The notes: generated from the letters alone by a model not told the origin. A stretch of 64,000 bases of DNA from Epilithonimonas arachidiradicis (GCF_003610695.1 NZ_RAQH01000011.1:93058-157057); one strand, 5' to 3'; positions 44,644-55,800 are shown, counted from the stretch's first letter. Translations and numbers: made by a program.

Positions 44644-47600
44644 TTTTCTTTAATCAATTTTGAATTTCCGTAATCAATTTTTAATATCTTTTTTATCTGC
44701 CATTTCCAAATCAATTTCCGAAGTTTATCATTATCTGTGGGCTTGAATTGAAAATAATCCATTAGATTATCTGTAGGATACGGGGAAGGAATTGCAATAA
44801 TACCAGAACTTAGCCAAGATATTCTGTATGTATAATCTCCATCATTATCAAAACTGTGATATAATGCAATGGAATGTAACGCCTCGTGAGCTATAGTATT
44901 CCTTTTCAATCCATTAGAATATACCCTAGCGCCTTTTAGACCTCCAATAGAATCTGCAATTCCCGCTGTAGTACCGCTATTTCCCCCTTCTTCATCAAAA
45001 AAGAACAAAACTAAATAATCATTAACATTCGTAATTTGATCTTTAATCTTTGTTATACAATATTCAAACACATCGTTGGAATCTTTTATCGTATATTTTT
45101 TAGTTCCAGCATCATCTATATATGAATTTATATATTTGCCTAAAGTTCCACCAACCACTTTAAAGTCAGAATCATTTGTTAAGTCTAAAGAAATTGTCTT
45201 GATATAATCGTCCTCAACTTTTAAATATGCTTGATTTAAAAAATTATTAAGAATTTTTTTTGTTAAAATTATATCACTAGTAGGCAGGCCATTTTTTATT
45301 ATACCAGAAACATTTGTTTGAACATTGACTAAAATAGTCTTCAAAATATAGGTTTCTGAATTTTTTAATATCCAACATTTCCCGGCTAATAATGTTTTGG
45401 AATCCTCAATTGAATAAATTTCAATTGGTATATCAAAACTTGTTGGTTGAAAAGACTTTACTTTTATCGTAAAATTAGGATTAAGAGAAGTTAAATAATT
45501 AGAGCTAGGTATTTCATAATCTGCAAATTCATCAATTTCCGATGAATCAGAATTATTTATCGAAATATATTTTCTGTTATACCTTATAAATAGTTTTGTT
45601 GGATTTCTAATTTTTGTAAAATTCAATCTTATTGTGGTTTCCTTAAGTGGATAAAGAGTTATAAACGAATCAGTATGAAATGGTGGGTTAGTTCTCCATA
45701 ACGTAGGCTTATGATTATAATTTCTACTTAAAAGCATTAAATAATCATTAATTTTTTTTCTGAATTCATAATCTGTTGCCTTACTTACATCCAAGTTCTC
45801 GAGCTTACCACTAGACTTATTGTAATATTTTCCAATTACCTCATTATAATTTTCTCTTCCCTCAAAGCCAATATAATCAAAGCCGCATTCATAACCATTA
45901 TTAGTTGTAGATAAGTTTATAGGTAAAAAATCAACTGCAATCTCAGCAAACTCTTTAAAATATTCTTTAGTGATAAAGTGAGTAGAATAATCTATCGTAA
46001 AGAAAAAATAATTATCTACAGTATATAATGATAGAGTCTCATCTGAAAAGTCGGAAGCTCCATTCTCCGTATCAAATTGTATTTTAACATCATAAATTAT
46101 AAAAGAACTATTACCAGAAACTTGATAATTTTCAAAATGAAAAAATAAATTTGTAGCATTGTTATCTTTCCTATAAACATCATCTATAAGTGCTCTATAA
46201 TCTTTTTGAGTAATTCCCAATTGATAAATTGGCATTCCTTCATCATTGTCTTTTCTTCGGTAAAGCAGACTATTTACATCAACACTATCTTTAATAATAC
46301 CTCTCCAAATTTCGCCTTCTCCATAAATGTTTTTGCAATAATCTTCTGCATCTTTGGGAGTGTTATAATATCCTGCAGATAATTTAAAACTATCATTGCC
46401 TAATGTTGTAATTTGTGGGAAAAGAATGTAGGTTCTTAGATTTGTAGAAAGCTGCTCTAGAGTTGGAGTTGTATTTTCCGGATCTGTACTCGATATATAC
46501 TCTCCATCCAAAACAAGCTTAGTCTGATAAAAACCGATATTATCACCTTCTTTAATAAGTATAGGCCTTAAATGGTTAACGAAAGATCCTGTGCCTCCTT
46601 TAAAATCTTCTTTTTCAAAAATTGTTTTGAGATTGATATTTCCAAATAATTTATTTAAAACATTTGTTTCATCCGTATATGACAAGTATATAATTGATGA
46701 AAATGGTATATTAGCAGAATTAGGAATAGTAAATAAAATTGTTGATTTTGATGTAGGATCTTTGGAATCAATTAATAACTCCTTCGCTCCGTAAAGACCA
46801 TTTCCGTTAGACGAATTAGGTATGCCTATATTACAAAATACAGCACAATTTATTGTACTTATATTTTCAAAGCTAATTCTATAAATAAACTCCTTCTCCA
46901 GACATTTTATAGGCCATTCAGAATAATTAAAATTTTCCTCTTTACCATTTATTTTCAATGGTTTTAAAGCTTTTTTATAAAAATTATATGACCTGTTATT
47001 ACAATTTTTTATATAAAGATAAGTCTTTTTACTGTTAAAAAATTTAATAATAATTTTTTCATAAATGATCTTTGGATCAGAATACGATTCAGATTCCTTA
47101 ATAAAAATAGTTCCTTTATTTGTAGCGCTGTTAGCTGTTATATGTGAACCATAATATGCAACCGGATCTAAAAATTTGTAAACACTTTCTCTGAAAATAT
47201 TTATCGACATTCTTTTTGGTTGCTCATTTTGTATTGGGAGTACAAATGGGCGATCTCCATATTCATACTCCCCATTGTCACTATCTATATTAAGAATGCA
47301 TTTTTTTGCTGTGAAAAAATCGTCTTCAAACTCAAACCCAGTATCATTTTTATCTTGTGCGAAATCACCTTCATCCACTACAATTTCAAATCCAAATTCA
47401 GTATTAAAATTACCAATATGATCTCCTCTATTGATAATTGGAAGTGAAAATTTATCTTTGGTGAAAAATGAGGAATAATTAGAGGTTTCTTCTTGACTTA
47501 TTCCTAATTTTTCAGAATAGATAATTAAATTTGGATCAGTATCATTTAACTGATGAAATTCTTGAAATTCATCCCATATTTTTTTAATAAAACCAAGGGT

Positions 47601-48062
47601 TTTTTCGTCGTTTTTTCCAATAATTTTCTTAAAATCGCCACTATCAATAATATTTTCAGCTTTAATTGATCGATAAACATAATATTTAACCTTGAGACCA
47701 ATATCTACCGGCGTAATTGGTTTTAAAAACACATTTACAAGATTTGCATTTCCTTTCTGAGGAACTATAAATAAAATACCTTTTGTGACAGCATAAGCTT
47801 TTGGTTTAGTATTTTCCTTAGCTTTAAAAATATTGGTTAAAAGAAATTTTTTCTGCTTTTCTACGTCCGTATTTCCTTGTGGTCCAAAAGCCATATCTGC
47901 AGTCTGATTATCAATTAAATCAGGCTCTGTAAAAAAGTGTGAGAAAGGTTTTTTAGCAATTGCGCCAGAACCTGTATAACCATATGAAGAACCATTAGCA
48001 GGAGAATTAATATTACTTGAGTTATCAACTATATTAAAATTAAAATCGAAAAAATTTGACAT
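44640..48062 (-). CDS. Leaderless metzincin metalloprotease, 1140 aa
   Basis: 1140 aa. The zinc site HEALHSIALYH starts at His1059 (ligands His1059, His1063, His1069; catalytic Glu1060), and a Met-turn NLMDY follows about 40 residues later, so it belongs to the metzincin clan, closest in look to pappalysin-type M43. The residue after HExxHxx that is usually Gly is Ala. The catalytic domain occupies only the last 200 residues. The 900 residues before it are beta-rich and not recognised (VKYYVYRSIKAENIIDSGDF, FEIVVDEGDFAQDKNDTGFE). No signal or pro-peptide is seen at the N-terminus (MSNFFDFNFNIVDNSSNI). A C-terminal enzyme on a long delivery-type body recalls polymorphic toxins. Confidence 0.85.
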   Translation of the reverse strand: MSNFFDFNFNIVDNSSNINSPANGSSYGYTGSGAIAKKPFSHFFTEPDLIDNQTADMAFGPQGNTDVEKQKKFLLTNIFKAKENTKPKAYAVTKGILFIVPQKGNANLVNVFLKPITPVDIGLKVKYYVYRSIKAENIIDSGDFKKIIGKNDEKTLGFIKKIWDEFQEFHQLNDTDPNLIIYSEKLGISQEETSNYSSFFTKDKFSLPIINRGDHIGNFNTEFGFEIVVDEGDFAQDKNDTGFEFEDDFFTAKKCILNIDSDNGEYEYGDRPFVLPIQNEQPKRMSINIFRESVYKFLDPVAYYGSHITANSATNKGTIFIKESESYSDPKIIYEKIIIKFFNSKKTYLYIKNCNNRSYNFYKKALKPLKINGKEENFNYSEWPIKCLEKEFIYRISFENISTINCAVFCNIGIPNSSNGNGLYGAKELLIDSKDPTSKSTILFTIPNSANIPFSSIIYLSYTDETNVLNKLFGNINLKTIFEKEDFKGGTGSFVNHLRPILIKEGDNIGFYQTKLVLDGEYISSTDPENTTPTLEQLSTNLRTYILFPQITTLGNDSFKLSAGYYNTPKDAEDYCKNIYGEGEIWRGIIKDSVDVNSLLYRRKDNDEGMPIYQLGITQKDYRALIDDVYRKDNNATNLFFHFENYQVSGNSSFIIYDVKIQFDTENGASDFSDETLSLYTVDNYFFFTIDYSTHFITKEYFKEFAEIAVDFLPINLSTTNNGYECGFDYIGFEGRENYNEVIGKYYNKSSGKLENLDVSKATDYEFRKKINDYLMLLSRNYNHKPTLWRTNPPFHTDSFITLYPLKETTIRLNFTKIRNPTKLFIRYNRKYISINNSDSSEIDEFADYEIPSSNYLTSLNPNFTIKVKSFQPTSFDIPIEIYSIEDSKTLLAGKCWILKNSETYILKTILVNVQTNVSGIIKNGLPTSDIILTKKILNNFLNQAYLKVEDDYIKTISLDLTNDSDFKVVGGTLGKYINSYIDDAGTKKYTIKDSNDVFEYCITKIKDQITNVNDYLVLFFFDEEGGNSGTTAGIADSIGGLKGARVYSNGLKRNTIAHEALHSIALYHSFDNDGDYTYRISWLSSGIIAIPSPYPTDNLMDYFQFKPTDNDKLRKLIWKWQIKKILKIDYGNSKLIKEK

Positions 48063-48073
48063 CTGATAGTGTT

Positions 48074-50971
48074 TTAGGATTGTGTTACATTAAAATTGAT
48101 CTCTTTATCTGTATTATCATAGTTGAATTCATAATTCAGAAAAGCATTTTTGTATTCTGCGCCATATAATTCTGAATTTTGAATATCCATATTAACAGAT
48201 AACCAATTGTTACTTGGTGTTGTGTCCATCTCCCAATTATTACCATTTTTCTTAAAAATGATAGATTGCTCTACCTGCCCGGTTTTTCTGCTTACTAGAG
48301 AGAAGCTGAATTTCATTTCATCTAATTCGGTTTGTTTGATATTGATGTTGTCAAAAGAGAATTTTTCATTTGTCAAACCGTCTTTCACCAGCAAATTGTA
48401 CTTATTTTGTTGATGGGATATGCTGACTTTATCACCCGAAGCTCCTTTTGCGTTATTGCTTGTTTGCGTTACAAAAATTTCTCTAAACGTAAGATTCTTA
48501 TTTAGCGACGCATCTTCTCTATTAAGTTCTGAGTCAAGACCATCAAAAGGAGCAATGTGGGCTAATAAATAGACCCTAAAACCGCTTAATTCTCCTAGCT
48601 TATTGTCATTCCAAAACTTAGATAATTGTTTCCATTCTATTTTAACAATGCTTTCAGAATTAGGAGCTATGGGAATGACCTCTTTGACATTTAACAGAAA
48701 TGTTTTCATTGTAGAACTTTCTGTGTTTTGATACCAACAATGGGGAAAAGGAAATTTTGGATCAGCCTCAGTTGTAAAGGCTATTAAAACTCTTAGATCT
48801 GTCTCCTGAAAACTATTCCTATTCCCTTGATTTCTTACTCTGATCGAAATATTCTGGTCTTTGGAAGTATTAAGACTATTATAAGGATTTGAGGAATCTG
48901 GATAGACATTTGCTTTGTCCGAAATCCAGATATCAATAGTGTTGAGTTGTTTAAGAAAACACATCTTAGGTTTGTCAGTAAAAAAATCTGAATGCCACTC
49001 CAATGCTAATTGAACGGCTGCTTCAGCATTAACCCGACCAGCACCAAAATACGGGTTTTTAAAGTAATTATAGTCATATTCATTTCGGGCACTTTGTAAA
49101 GTATAATTATTCTGTCCCGTAATTTTCTCAGCAGTATTTTTTAGAATATGCTTTATTTCTGCAGCGTTTAGTAAGGGATTTGCAGATAGTAGTAATGCTG
49201 CAACACCACACACAATCGGAGATGATGCAGATGTCCCACCAAATTTTGATGTGTAGTCCCCATAAGAAAGTGACTTTATTTCTACTTCTTCACCATTCTC
49301 TAAAAATCCTTCTGCTACATGATCGAAATTTCCTCTATTATAATTTCCATTTTGTCCCTTGAAACCTACTTTCCCTAATGATAGGTTATTTATATCGTTA
49401 ACTAGCACATATTGTCCCGTGAAAAATGATTTTGCAGCATCCTCATCTAAGAATCGAAATCCTCCTTTCGAATTGATCATTTTAATCTTAGTTTTCATTT
49501 GTCCTGGAATAATTTTTAATACATTTCCAAGATTTTCAAATGGGGTTTGAACTGTTAAAGTTTTCGAGTTGTAATCAATTCCAGTAATAATTGTGGTCAG
49601 TCCATTTTCGTAATCGTTTTCATCAAATACATAGATTTCCTGTTTTACTTGCAAGCCAAGCAAATCATCCGTTTTTAATCTATTTCGGGTGTTCTGTACT
49701 CTAATTCCGGATTTTTTCCATACAAGAATCCTTGCGATCTGATTTACTAAATTGAAATTAGGAATAGAATATGTATAAATTAATGGTTTATCAAAGGTAA
49801 TATCCAAAAAATTCTGATTACTAACATTAACGATTTGTGCATTCTTGATGTGTCTTAGCTCGTGGTTGTAGCTATTAAATCCTCCCAATTCTATTGACTG
49901 GCCAGGAAACACACCTCTGATATTGCCTGAAAGTCTAATTTTTGTTCTACTTAGAACTTCTGTTATTGTTAAATTAATGTAACTTTCATTGTTTGCTCCA
50001 ATATCTCCACATTTTAAATTAGTTGATGCATAAATAGAATTGGCATCTGTTAAATATTGACCTGTTGAATTACTGGGCGCACAAAGGTCTACTCTTAATC
50101 CATAATTTGAATATTTGGAATGGTCTTCCTTAGGATCGGGATTATTTCCATTATAGTCACTTGGAAAAGTTATGTCTAGTTTTGAAGCTGCCACCAATAA
50201 AGTTTTATTGGTAAATGCATTGTATCTGTTATTCTTAGTAATTTCTTCACCTACAGCATTATCGCCATTTCCAGCTGAACCAATAACTAAAATACCACGT
50301 CCCTGTCTACCATATGCAAATAACTCATTGTACATAAAATTTATGACTTTTCTACCTGCTACGTTATTTAATTCTGGACTATTTATGCTTGTATTAATTA
50401 TTGCAACAGAAAAGTTATTATAATTATCAATAATGTCGCTAGGAATAATTGGAACTGTATTTTCATTAAAAAATGTTGCATTGTCCGTGCTTGTTTTAAA
50501 GTAAAGTGTGTTAGCATTTGCCTTAACAAATTTATTAGTAAGCGTTATAATGGGAATATCTTTTATATCACCAGCATTTAAAATATTACAATTAGATACA
50601 ATCCCCTGTATATTTATATTATTAGAGTCCAATCCTACTAATATTGATGCAACGGAAGTAGCGTGGGCTGAATAGTAAAGATGCGAGTATTCCGGAGAGG
50701 TAATATAATTTAGCTTAACGTCTTGCGTATATTTATTGTCAAATTCTTGTCTAAAAAAACACATTTTATTTTCACTGAGACTACTATTTGCAGCCCTATA
50801 TTCTGAGGCTTTGAATCTTCTTTCAATATTTGTATCAGATATTAATGGTAAATATTCCAAAAAACCTTCGACAACTCCTATAAATAAATTACTGTCTCCA
50901 TTTTGCAATTGCGGAGATAACAATAAACGAGCTTGAGGGATACGAATTAAGGTGTGATGCCAGTTTCTCAT
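48074..50971 (-). CDS. Leaderless subtilisin-like (S8) protease with Asp-to-Glu change, 965 aa
   Basis: 965 aa. The S8 catalytic His103 lies in SAHATSVASILVG, the oxyanion Asn in GSAGNGD and the nucleophile Ser581 in GGTSASSPIVCGVAALL. At the place of the catalytic Asp the strand reads FIGVVEGFLEY, so Glu35 stands where Asp is expected. An inserted beta domain lies between the Asn and Ser motifs (about 320-540). The C-terminal 330 residues carry a CARDB-like segment (NISIRVRNQGNRNSFQETDL). There is no signal peptide, which is rare for a subtilase. It lies 6 bp after the 398-aa gene and 11 bp before the metalloprotease gene. Confidence 0.87.
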   Translation of the reverse strand: MRNWHHTLIRIPQARLLLSPQLQNGDSNLFIGVVEGFLEYLPLISDTNIERRFKASEYRAANSSLSENKMCFFRQEFDNKYTQDVKLNYITSPEYSHLYYSAHATSVASILVGLDSNNINIQGIVSNCNILNAGDIKDIPIITLTNKFVKANANTLYFKTSTDNATFFNENTVPIIPSDIIDNYNNFSVAIINTSINSPELNNVAGRKVINFMYNELFAYGRQGRGILVIGSAGNGDNAVGEEITKNNRYNAFTNKTLLVAASKLDITFPSDYNGNNPDPKEDHSKYSNYGLRVDLCAPSNSTGQYLTDANSIYASTNLKCGDIGANNESYINLTITEVLSRTKIRLSGNIRGVFPGQSIELGGFNSYNHELRHIKNAQIVNVSNQNFLDITFDKPLIYTYSIPNFNLVNQIARILVWKKSGIRVQNTRNRLKTDDLLGLQVKQEIYVFDENDYENGLTTIITGIDYNSKTLTVQTPFENLGNVLKIIPGQMKTKIKMINSKGGFRFLDEDAAKSFFTGQYVLVNDINNLSLGKVGFKGQNGNYNRGNFDHVAEGFLENGEEVEIKSLSYGDYTSKFGGTSASSPIVCGVAALLLSANPLLNAAEIKHILKNTAEKITGQNNYTLQSARNEYDYNYFKNPYFGAGRVNAEAAVQLALEWHSDFFTDKPKMCFLKQLNTIDIWISDKANVYPDSSNPYNSLNTSKDQNISIRVRNQGNRNSFQETDLRVLIAFTTEADPKFPFPHCWYQNTESSTMKTFLLNVKEVIPIAPNSESIVKIEWKQLSKFWNDNKLGELSGFRVYLLAHIAPFDGLDSELNREDASLNKNLTFREIFVTQTSNNAKGASGDKVSISHQQNKYNLLVKDGLTNEKFSFDNINIKQTELDEMKFSFSLVSRKTGQVEQSIIFKKNGNNWEMDTTPSNNWLSVNMDIQNSELYGAEYKNAFLNYEFNYDNTDKEINFNVTQS

Positions 50972-50977
50972 ACTATT

Positions 50978-52174
50978 TTATTTTTTTGTGTTTATTGTCA
51001 AATGATAATTTTCGTATAAATCAAGAATTCCTAATCCTAGCCCCATGTATAAAGTAAAGTTTTTTGAACCCAGAGTATTTAATTCTGTCTCATTATTTTG
51101 TAATAAACACGGTGGTGGTGAATAAAATCGATCCATTATATAGATAGGGTTGCAATTATTTTTTTCCAGTAAAGTATAATGTATGATGCAACCATCATTT
51201 GCTTCTTGAGTACCTCTATACATATTTTTATTTTTCAATTTAAAAAGAGGAAAGCTATTATTATAAAAATAAATTGCTGATGAGTCTATCTTGTTTGTTG
51301 AATTAAATTTATTATTTGCCAAATCTCTTTCCTTATAAGGGTTTGAATCACTAATTTTCGAGGATGTTAGATTATCAAGCATATTAAATTTGTTATATAA
51401 TACTGTGTGAGTAATAAATTCTTTATTTTCTTCCAACTTTTGTATTATAGGGTCATTGAATCTTTTGAATCGTTTTTTATTCATTTTTCTAAAAAATAAA
51501 ACTGATGTATTTATCTTAGGAGTATCCATTACATTTTTTCTACAATCATCTTCTTGATCATATCCATAAATATTTGGTGAAACACCCTTATCATCTGAAT
51601 ATTTACTTTCCGGATCGCTTACTTTATTGGAATTCTCTCTTTGATGAAATTCAAGAAAAGGATCTATAGGTTCAACTTCAATATTTTTTTTTTCTAAAAA
51701 ATCAAATAGCCTTTTTTTAAATTCAGAAAATGATATTTGATTAGTAGATCTTATAACAATTTTATAAGGATCTTCTACATAATAATTGTGAGGAAATGAA
51801 CTATTGAAATTTAGACCTTGATTATCTACAAAATCATAATAATTTTTTAAAGGCTTATTTAGCTTAAATATAATTTCTTTGGGCAAACCTTTGACATCCT
51901 GAAATCCTTTTTCATTATATCTCTTGTGATATACCATCACAGTGTTATAATTAATAGGGATTTCATTGGCATAATAATATTTTTCCTTCTTATTATATTG
52001 CATCTTAATCGAAGGAATTTCGAAACCTTCTAAACAAACTTTCGCATTAGAAACATTTTTCCCTGTTTCAGCATCTTTAACATAGATTTTTATTTGTTGT
52101 GCGCTTAGTTTTAAAGTAACTAAAAAAGAAAATACTAGAAAAATCTTAAATATTTGATGATTACAATTTCTCAT
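50978..52174 (-). CDS. Secreted protein with carboxypeptidase-regulatory-like N-domain (398 aa)
   Basis: 398 aa. Signal peptide IFKIFLVFSFLVTLKLSAQ. Residues 27-110 look like a CarboxypepD_reg beta sandwich (IKIYVKDAETGKNVSNAKVC), and the rest is polar and not recognised (EFKKRLFDFLEKKNIEVEPI, PLFKLKNKNMYRGTQEANDG). First gene after promoter P3 and directly ahead of the subtilase, so it may be its periplasmic partner, as the 310-aa protein may be for the metalloprotease. Confidence 0.75.
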   Translation of the reverse strand: MRNCNHQIFKIFLVFSFLVTLKLSAQQIKIYVKDAETGKNVSNAKVCLEGFEIPSIKMQYNKKEKYYYANEIPINYNTVMVYHKRYNEKGFQDVKGLPKEIIFKLNKPLKNYYDFVDNQGLNFNSSFPHNYYVEDPYKIVIRSTNQISFSEFKKRLFDFLEKKNIEVEPIDPFLEFHQRENSNKVSDPESKYSDDKGVSPNIYGYDQEDDCRKNVMDTPKINTSVLFFRKMNKKRFKRFNDPIIQKLEENKEFITHTVLYNKFNMLDNLTSSKISDSNPYKERDLANNKFNSTNKIDSSAIYFYNNSFPLFKLKNKNMYRGTQEANDGCIIHYTLLEKNNCNPIYIMDRFYSPPPCLLQNNETELNTLGSKNFTLYMGLGLGILDLYENYHLTINTKK

Positions 52175-52223
52175 TGTCTTGTTTTTTATAAAATTAGCTT
52201 TTTTATTAAAACTATGCTTTTCT

Positions 52224-52270
52224 CAAATTTCAAGGTTTTAATTAAATTAAACAACACGTATTTTTACTTG
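52224..52270 (-). promoter_or_regulatory. Promoter P3 of the accessory locus (upstream of the 398-aa gene)
   Basis: Reading the minus strand: CAAGTAAAAATACGTGTTG (52270-52252), 20 nt, then GAAATTTG (52231-52224), about 50 bp before the start codon. The motif matches P1 and P2 at 16 of 19 positions, and box and spacing are the same as in P2. It lies between the stop of the 196-aa partner gene and the start of the next unit. Confidence 0.68.
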
Positions 52271-52276
52271 TTTTTA

Positions 52277-52867
52277 TTAAGGATTTCTAATAGGATCTGA
52301 CGGATTCGGGAATGGTACTCCGGGGCTTACTGGACCTCCTGGAAATGGTAATTGGTCTTCCATCCAATCATAGATTCGAATTTCAATTGGCAGATTATAA
52401 AATTCGGGTCTAGCAGTTGGGTCTGGAAGTGTCACATCATCTTCCTTTATGGTAAACTTTAATCTTATACTATCGTCAGAGATTCTTGCGGACTCGGTTA
52501 TCGAACTGAAGTTGAAGTCTTCGCGGATGGTTCCTAATATTATTAATCTTCTCTCGAAGGTCAACCTATTTTCACCTGAGAGGTCTGATATGATAATCTC
52601 ATTCCCTCTTCCGAACTCAAAATTCAGTTCCCCGATGGTATTTTCCTCCAATAGCGTATGAGTAATTATATAATTAGGATTAAAAGGATCTAGGCTGTTA
52701 TTCTCTACACTTAGCATTGCAGAAAACACTTTATAGGGTTTGTTTTCTATAGGTGCTGCCTCAGACTTTAATGCTACGCTGTCGATAAGGTCTCCAAAAT
52801 TTGATTCGGTTGGACGCTTATTGGTTTTAAAATATTCTTTTAATTGATTTCTATCGTTGATTTCCAT
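52277..52867 (-). CDS. Partner protein of giant 2 (196 aa); shared N-terminus, short unique C-terminus
   Basis: 196 aa. Residues 1-162 are identical to the 343-aa partner. The last 34 residues (DWMEDQLPFPGGPVSPGVPF then a Pro/Asn/Asp tail) are unique, proline-rich and probably disordered. This version therefore lacks the 180-residue unique domain of the other partner: either a truncated form or one with a short tip. It starts 13 bp after giant 2. No signal peptide. Confidence 0.78.
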   Translation of the reverse strand: MEINDRNQLKEYFKTNKRPTESNFGDLIDSVALKSEAAPIENKPYKVFSAMLSVENNSLDPFNPNYIITHTLLEENTIGELNFEFGRGNEIIISDLSGENRLTFERRLIILGTIREDFNFSSITESARISDDSIRLKFTIKEDDVTLPDPTARPEFYNLPIEIRIYDWMEDQLPFPGGPVSPGVPFPNPSDPIRNP

Positions 52868-55800
52868 ATGATGTGGTGTTTTACTTGATTATAAATGTTT
52901 TGCCGATGATCATGCCGTTAGTCTCTCCGTCTGAGGAGATTCCTGTAAGGGTATTCCAGATATCGTCTGTAAACAATGTAAGAATGTTCTCTTCTTTACT
53001 GAACATTGAAGACGTATTCTCTGCTAATACCTTGAAGTGATAATATTTCCTGTTGTTGGCAGAATCAAACAGTGGATATTCTGTATAATCAGCACCCAAA
53101 AGATCTGTTGCCAGAGTTATTTTCGAATCGATAATATCCAAGACCGCTTTGTTCTCCCACAGATTTTCCTCTGCCTCAGGATTGTAAACCTGAAGCTGGA
53201 CTTTATCTTGAGTCTGGTTTGTAACCAAACGTGCAATCTCTTTCCAGTTGCCTTGTCCTGACATACTGTACAGATGATAAATTCCTCTGTAACATGTAAC
53301 ATCCCATTCAAAAACAACATTGCTTACAGAATCGGCATCATTATCAGGCCGTGTACCGGTACCTTTTAAAATAGGTGATACAGGATTCTGTGTCTCCACA
53401 AGCATCAATGCCAGAAGCTTTGATGATTGTGAGGATACGTAATCGATCACTACTGTATTCTCTCCATTCTTATATTCTGCATATTCAACCTGCTTATCGG
53501 CTGTAACCCGGTAATACAAAGTATCTCCATAAGGGATCTGTTCAAAATCGAATAACTCGTCATACAGTGTCCAGACCGTACCATCTGTCATCTCAAATTC
53601 TGACACATCAACCTGCTTTACCAAGGTCATCGACAGCACTGATTCTGCATCCAGCCTGCTGACAGACCTGTAAAGATTCAATCTTTTAATTCCCGCAAAA
53701 GAAGGATAGGCATGGACATCAATCTGAATCTTTGCCGTGATATCAAGTAATCTGTTCTCCAGAACAGGAAGACCGCTTAAGATTTTAGGAGCTTCAGGAG
53801 CATTAGTGCCAACCAGCTTAACAGGACCAAGAACGGGACTTAAGTCACTTACAGTCATCTGAGAGCCTACCTCACGTGAGGCATAAAAGTAAACATTATC
53901 GGTCGTTCCGTTCAGTGTAAAATCTGTAAATAATACAAGATTGTCGCTTTCATTTAAAATCGTCATCATAGGAGCCATATCAAACTCCTGATCCAGATTA
54001 GGATCTGATGGTGCTTTTAAAAGATAGCCTGAACCATCACGGATATTCTGCTTCTTATCCAAAGGCTGAACATAAGGGGCTATCTTATGGTGGTACCGCT
54101 TGATATGCTGATAAAGAACTGGAACCTCGGTCAACGGCACAAAAACCTGATCAAAAACTTCCTGAATGAAGTCAATGAGATACTTGGTCTCCGTATTAAG
54201 ACCAGCTATAGGCGGCAGAACAATATGATTTAATTTAACTAATCCAAAGTCTGATTCGTCTATTAAATACTCTGAACCTGCATTTCCTATATAATCTTTG
54301 ATAAATGTATTGATTCCTTTAAAAAATTCTTCTTTATCTGGAAGTGGTAATCTATATCTTGACTCGCCAGGGCGTACTATTTCAGGGTATTCTTTATACT
54401 GCTCGTGATCTTCAAGCGGGTCATTTGGATTATTCGGGATTCTATAATATTCAAAATCAAAGAAGTTCTTCCATCGGTTGGTCAGATATTCTTCATTATT
54501 ACCACCATAAACAGACAAATTTTCATAAATCTCTTTCAACGTATCAGGTTGATACAAAGCATTCAACAGTGCATTATTGTCTGCCCTGCAGAACTGAACA
54601 CCAAAAGGTCTCTGGCTGAACTTTGTTGTAAAGCTGTAAGTCGATCTTCCGTAAAAATCAGGACGGGTCGCATAAAGACTGCCTTCAGGAAGTTCAGGAA
54701 TACCCGGTACAATAATCTTCTGTCCCAACATCAGACTCGGAGAAGAAAACTTCGATCTGTAAGGGGCTGAATTGGGAACCGGTGAAGATGCCACTGTTCT
54801 CAATCCAAAAACAGAATATTTCAGATGCTGGTCGCCTGTCGGAAGAACACTGCTTGCAACTAAATCATTGGACGCATCACTGTAAAGATAAAGATTGTAT
54901 GATGGGTAATAATTAACCTTAATTTCACCGCCATCCTTAACCGGGAACACCCCGTCTGACGCATAAAGTTCATCATAAATATACAAAGTGAACGGATTGC
55001 GGTTTAGGAAACCAAAGTTCTCGGCTTTGATAACCTTAAAGTTATCTCTGGTTTTTTTAGGCCGTTCGTCTTCGCCTGTGAAACTGTCTGTCCTGAAAAG
55101 ACGAACCATACCATTTGTAATATCCATAAAACCGGTCGCATCGCCTAAAACCTTCTGTTCAAGCTTGAGGTTATCAAATGTAATCCGGTAAACACCTTCG
55201 AAAACTCTACCGTTCCAGACTTGTGTTATATTAGCAGTATCCCAGTAACCTCTCGATTTTTCCAAGTAACGCTGCTCCTGACCTTTCTCGGATACAGAGG
55301 TAATAACTTCACGATGGATTCCCGGGAATATTAATGGAACTCTGTGTGAGTTAGGATTTGTAGCCTTACCCCACACGTCTACTGACTGCATATTCTCCAT
55401 TACCACAAACAGATCATTCCCTGAAGTCTCCGGTAGCGTCAAAGAATTGAATTGCACGGAGATAGAACCTCCCGAAAGAATCGTATTGCTCACTTCTTCC
55501 TTGTATACCGTAAACTCTAAACCTGTGTAACCCAAACCTTGTCTTACTGATTTTATTACATAGGATTTATGGTTCACAACAAATACAGAACCTGTAAAAT
55601 GTTCATAGCCTGTTCCGTCAGGAAGTTCCGATTTACCCTTATCTCCATTGCTAAAATCATAATTTCTGGTCTGAAAAACAGAGCACAACCTGTCATAATC
55701 CGGCAATATATTAAATAAGCTTGCCGTAATTTTCCTTGGCGTATCCTTACGGAAATAAACTTCTATATTACTTGCAAACACATCATACACATCCGGAAAA

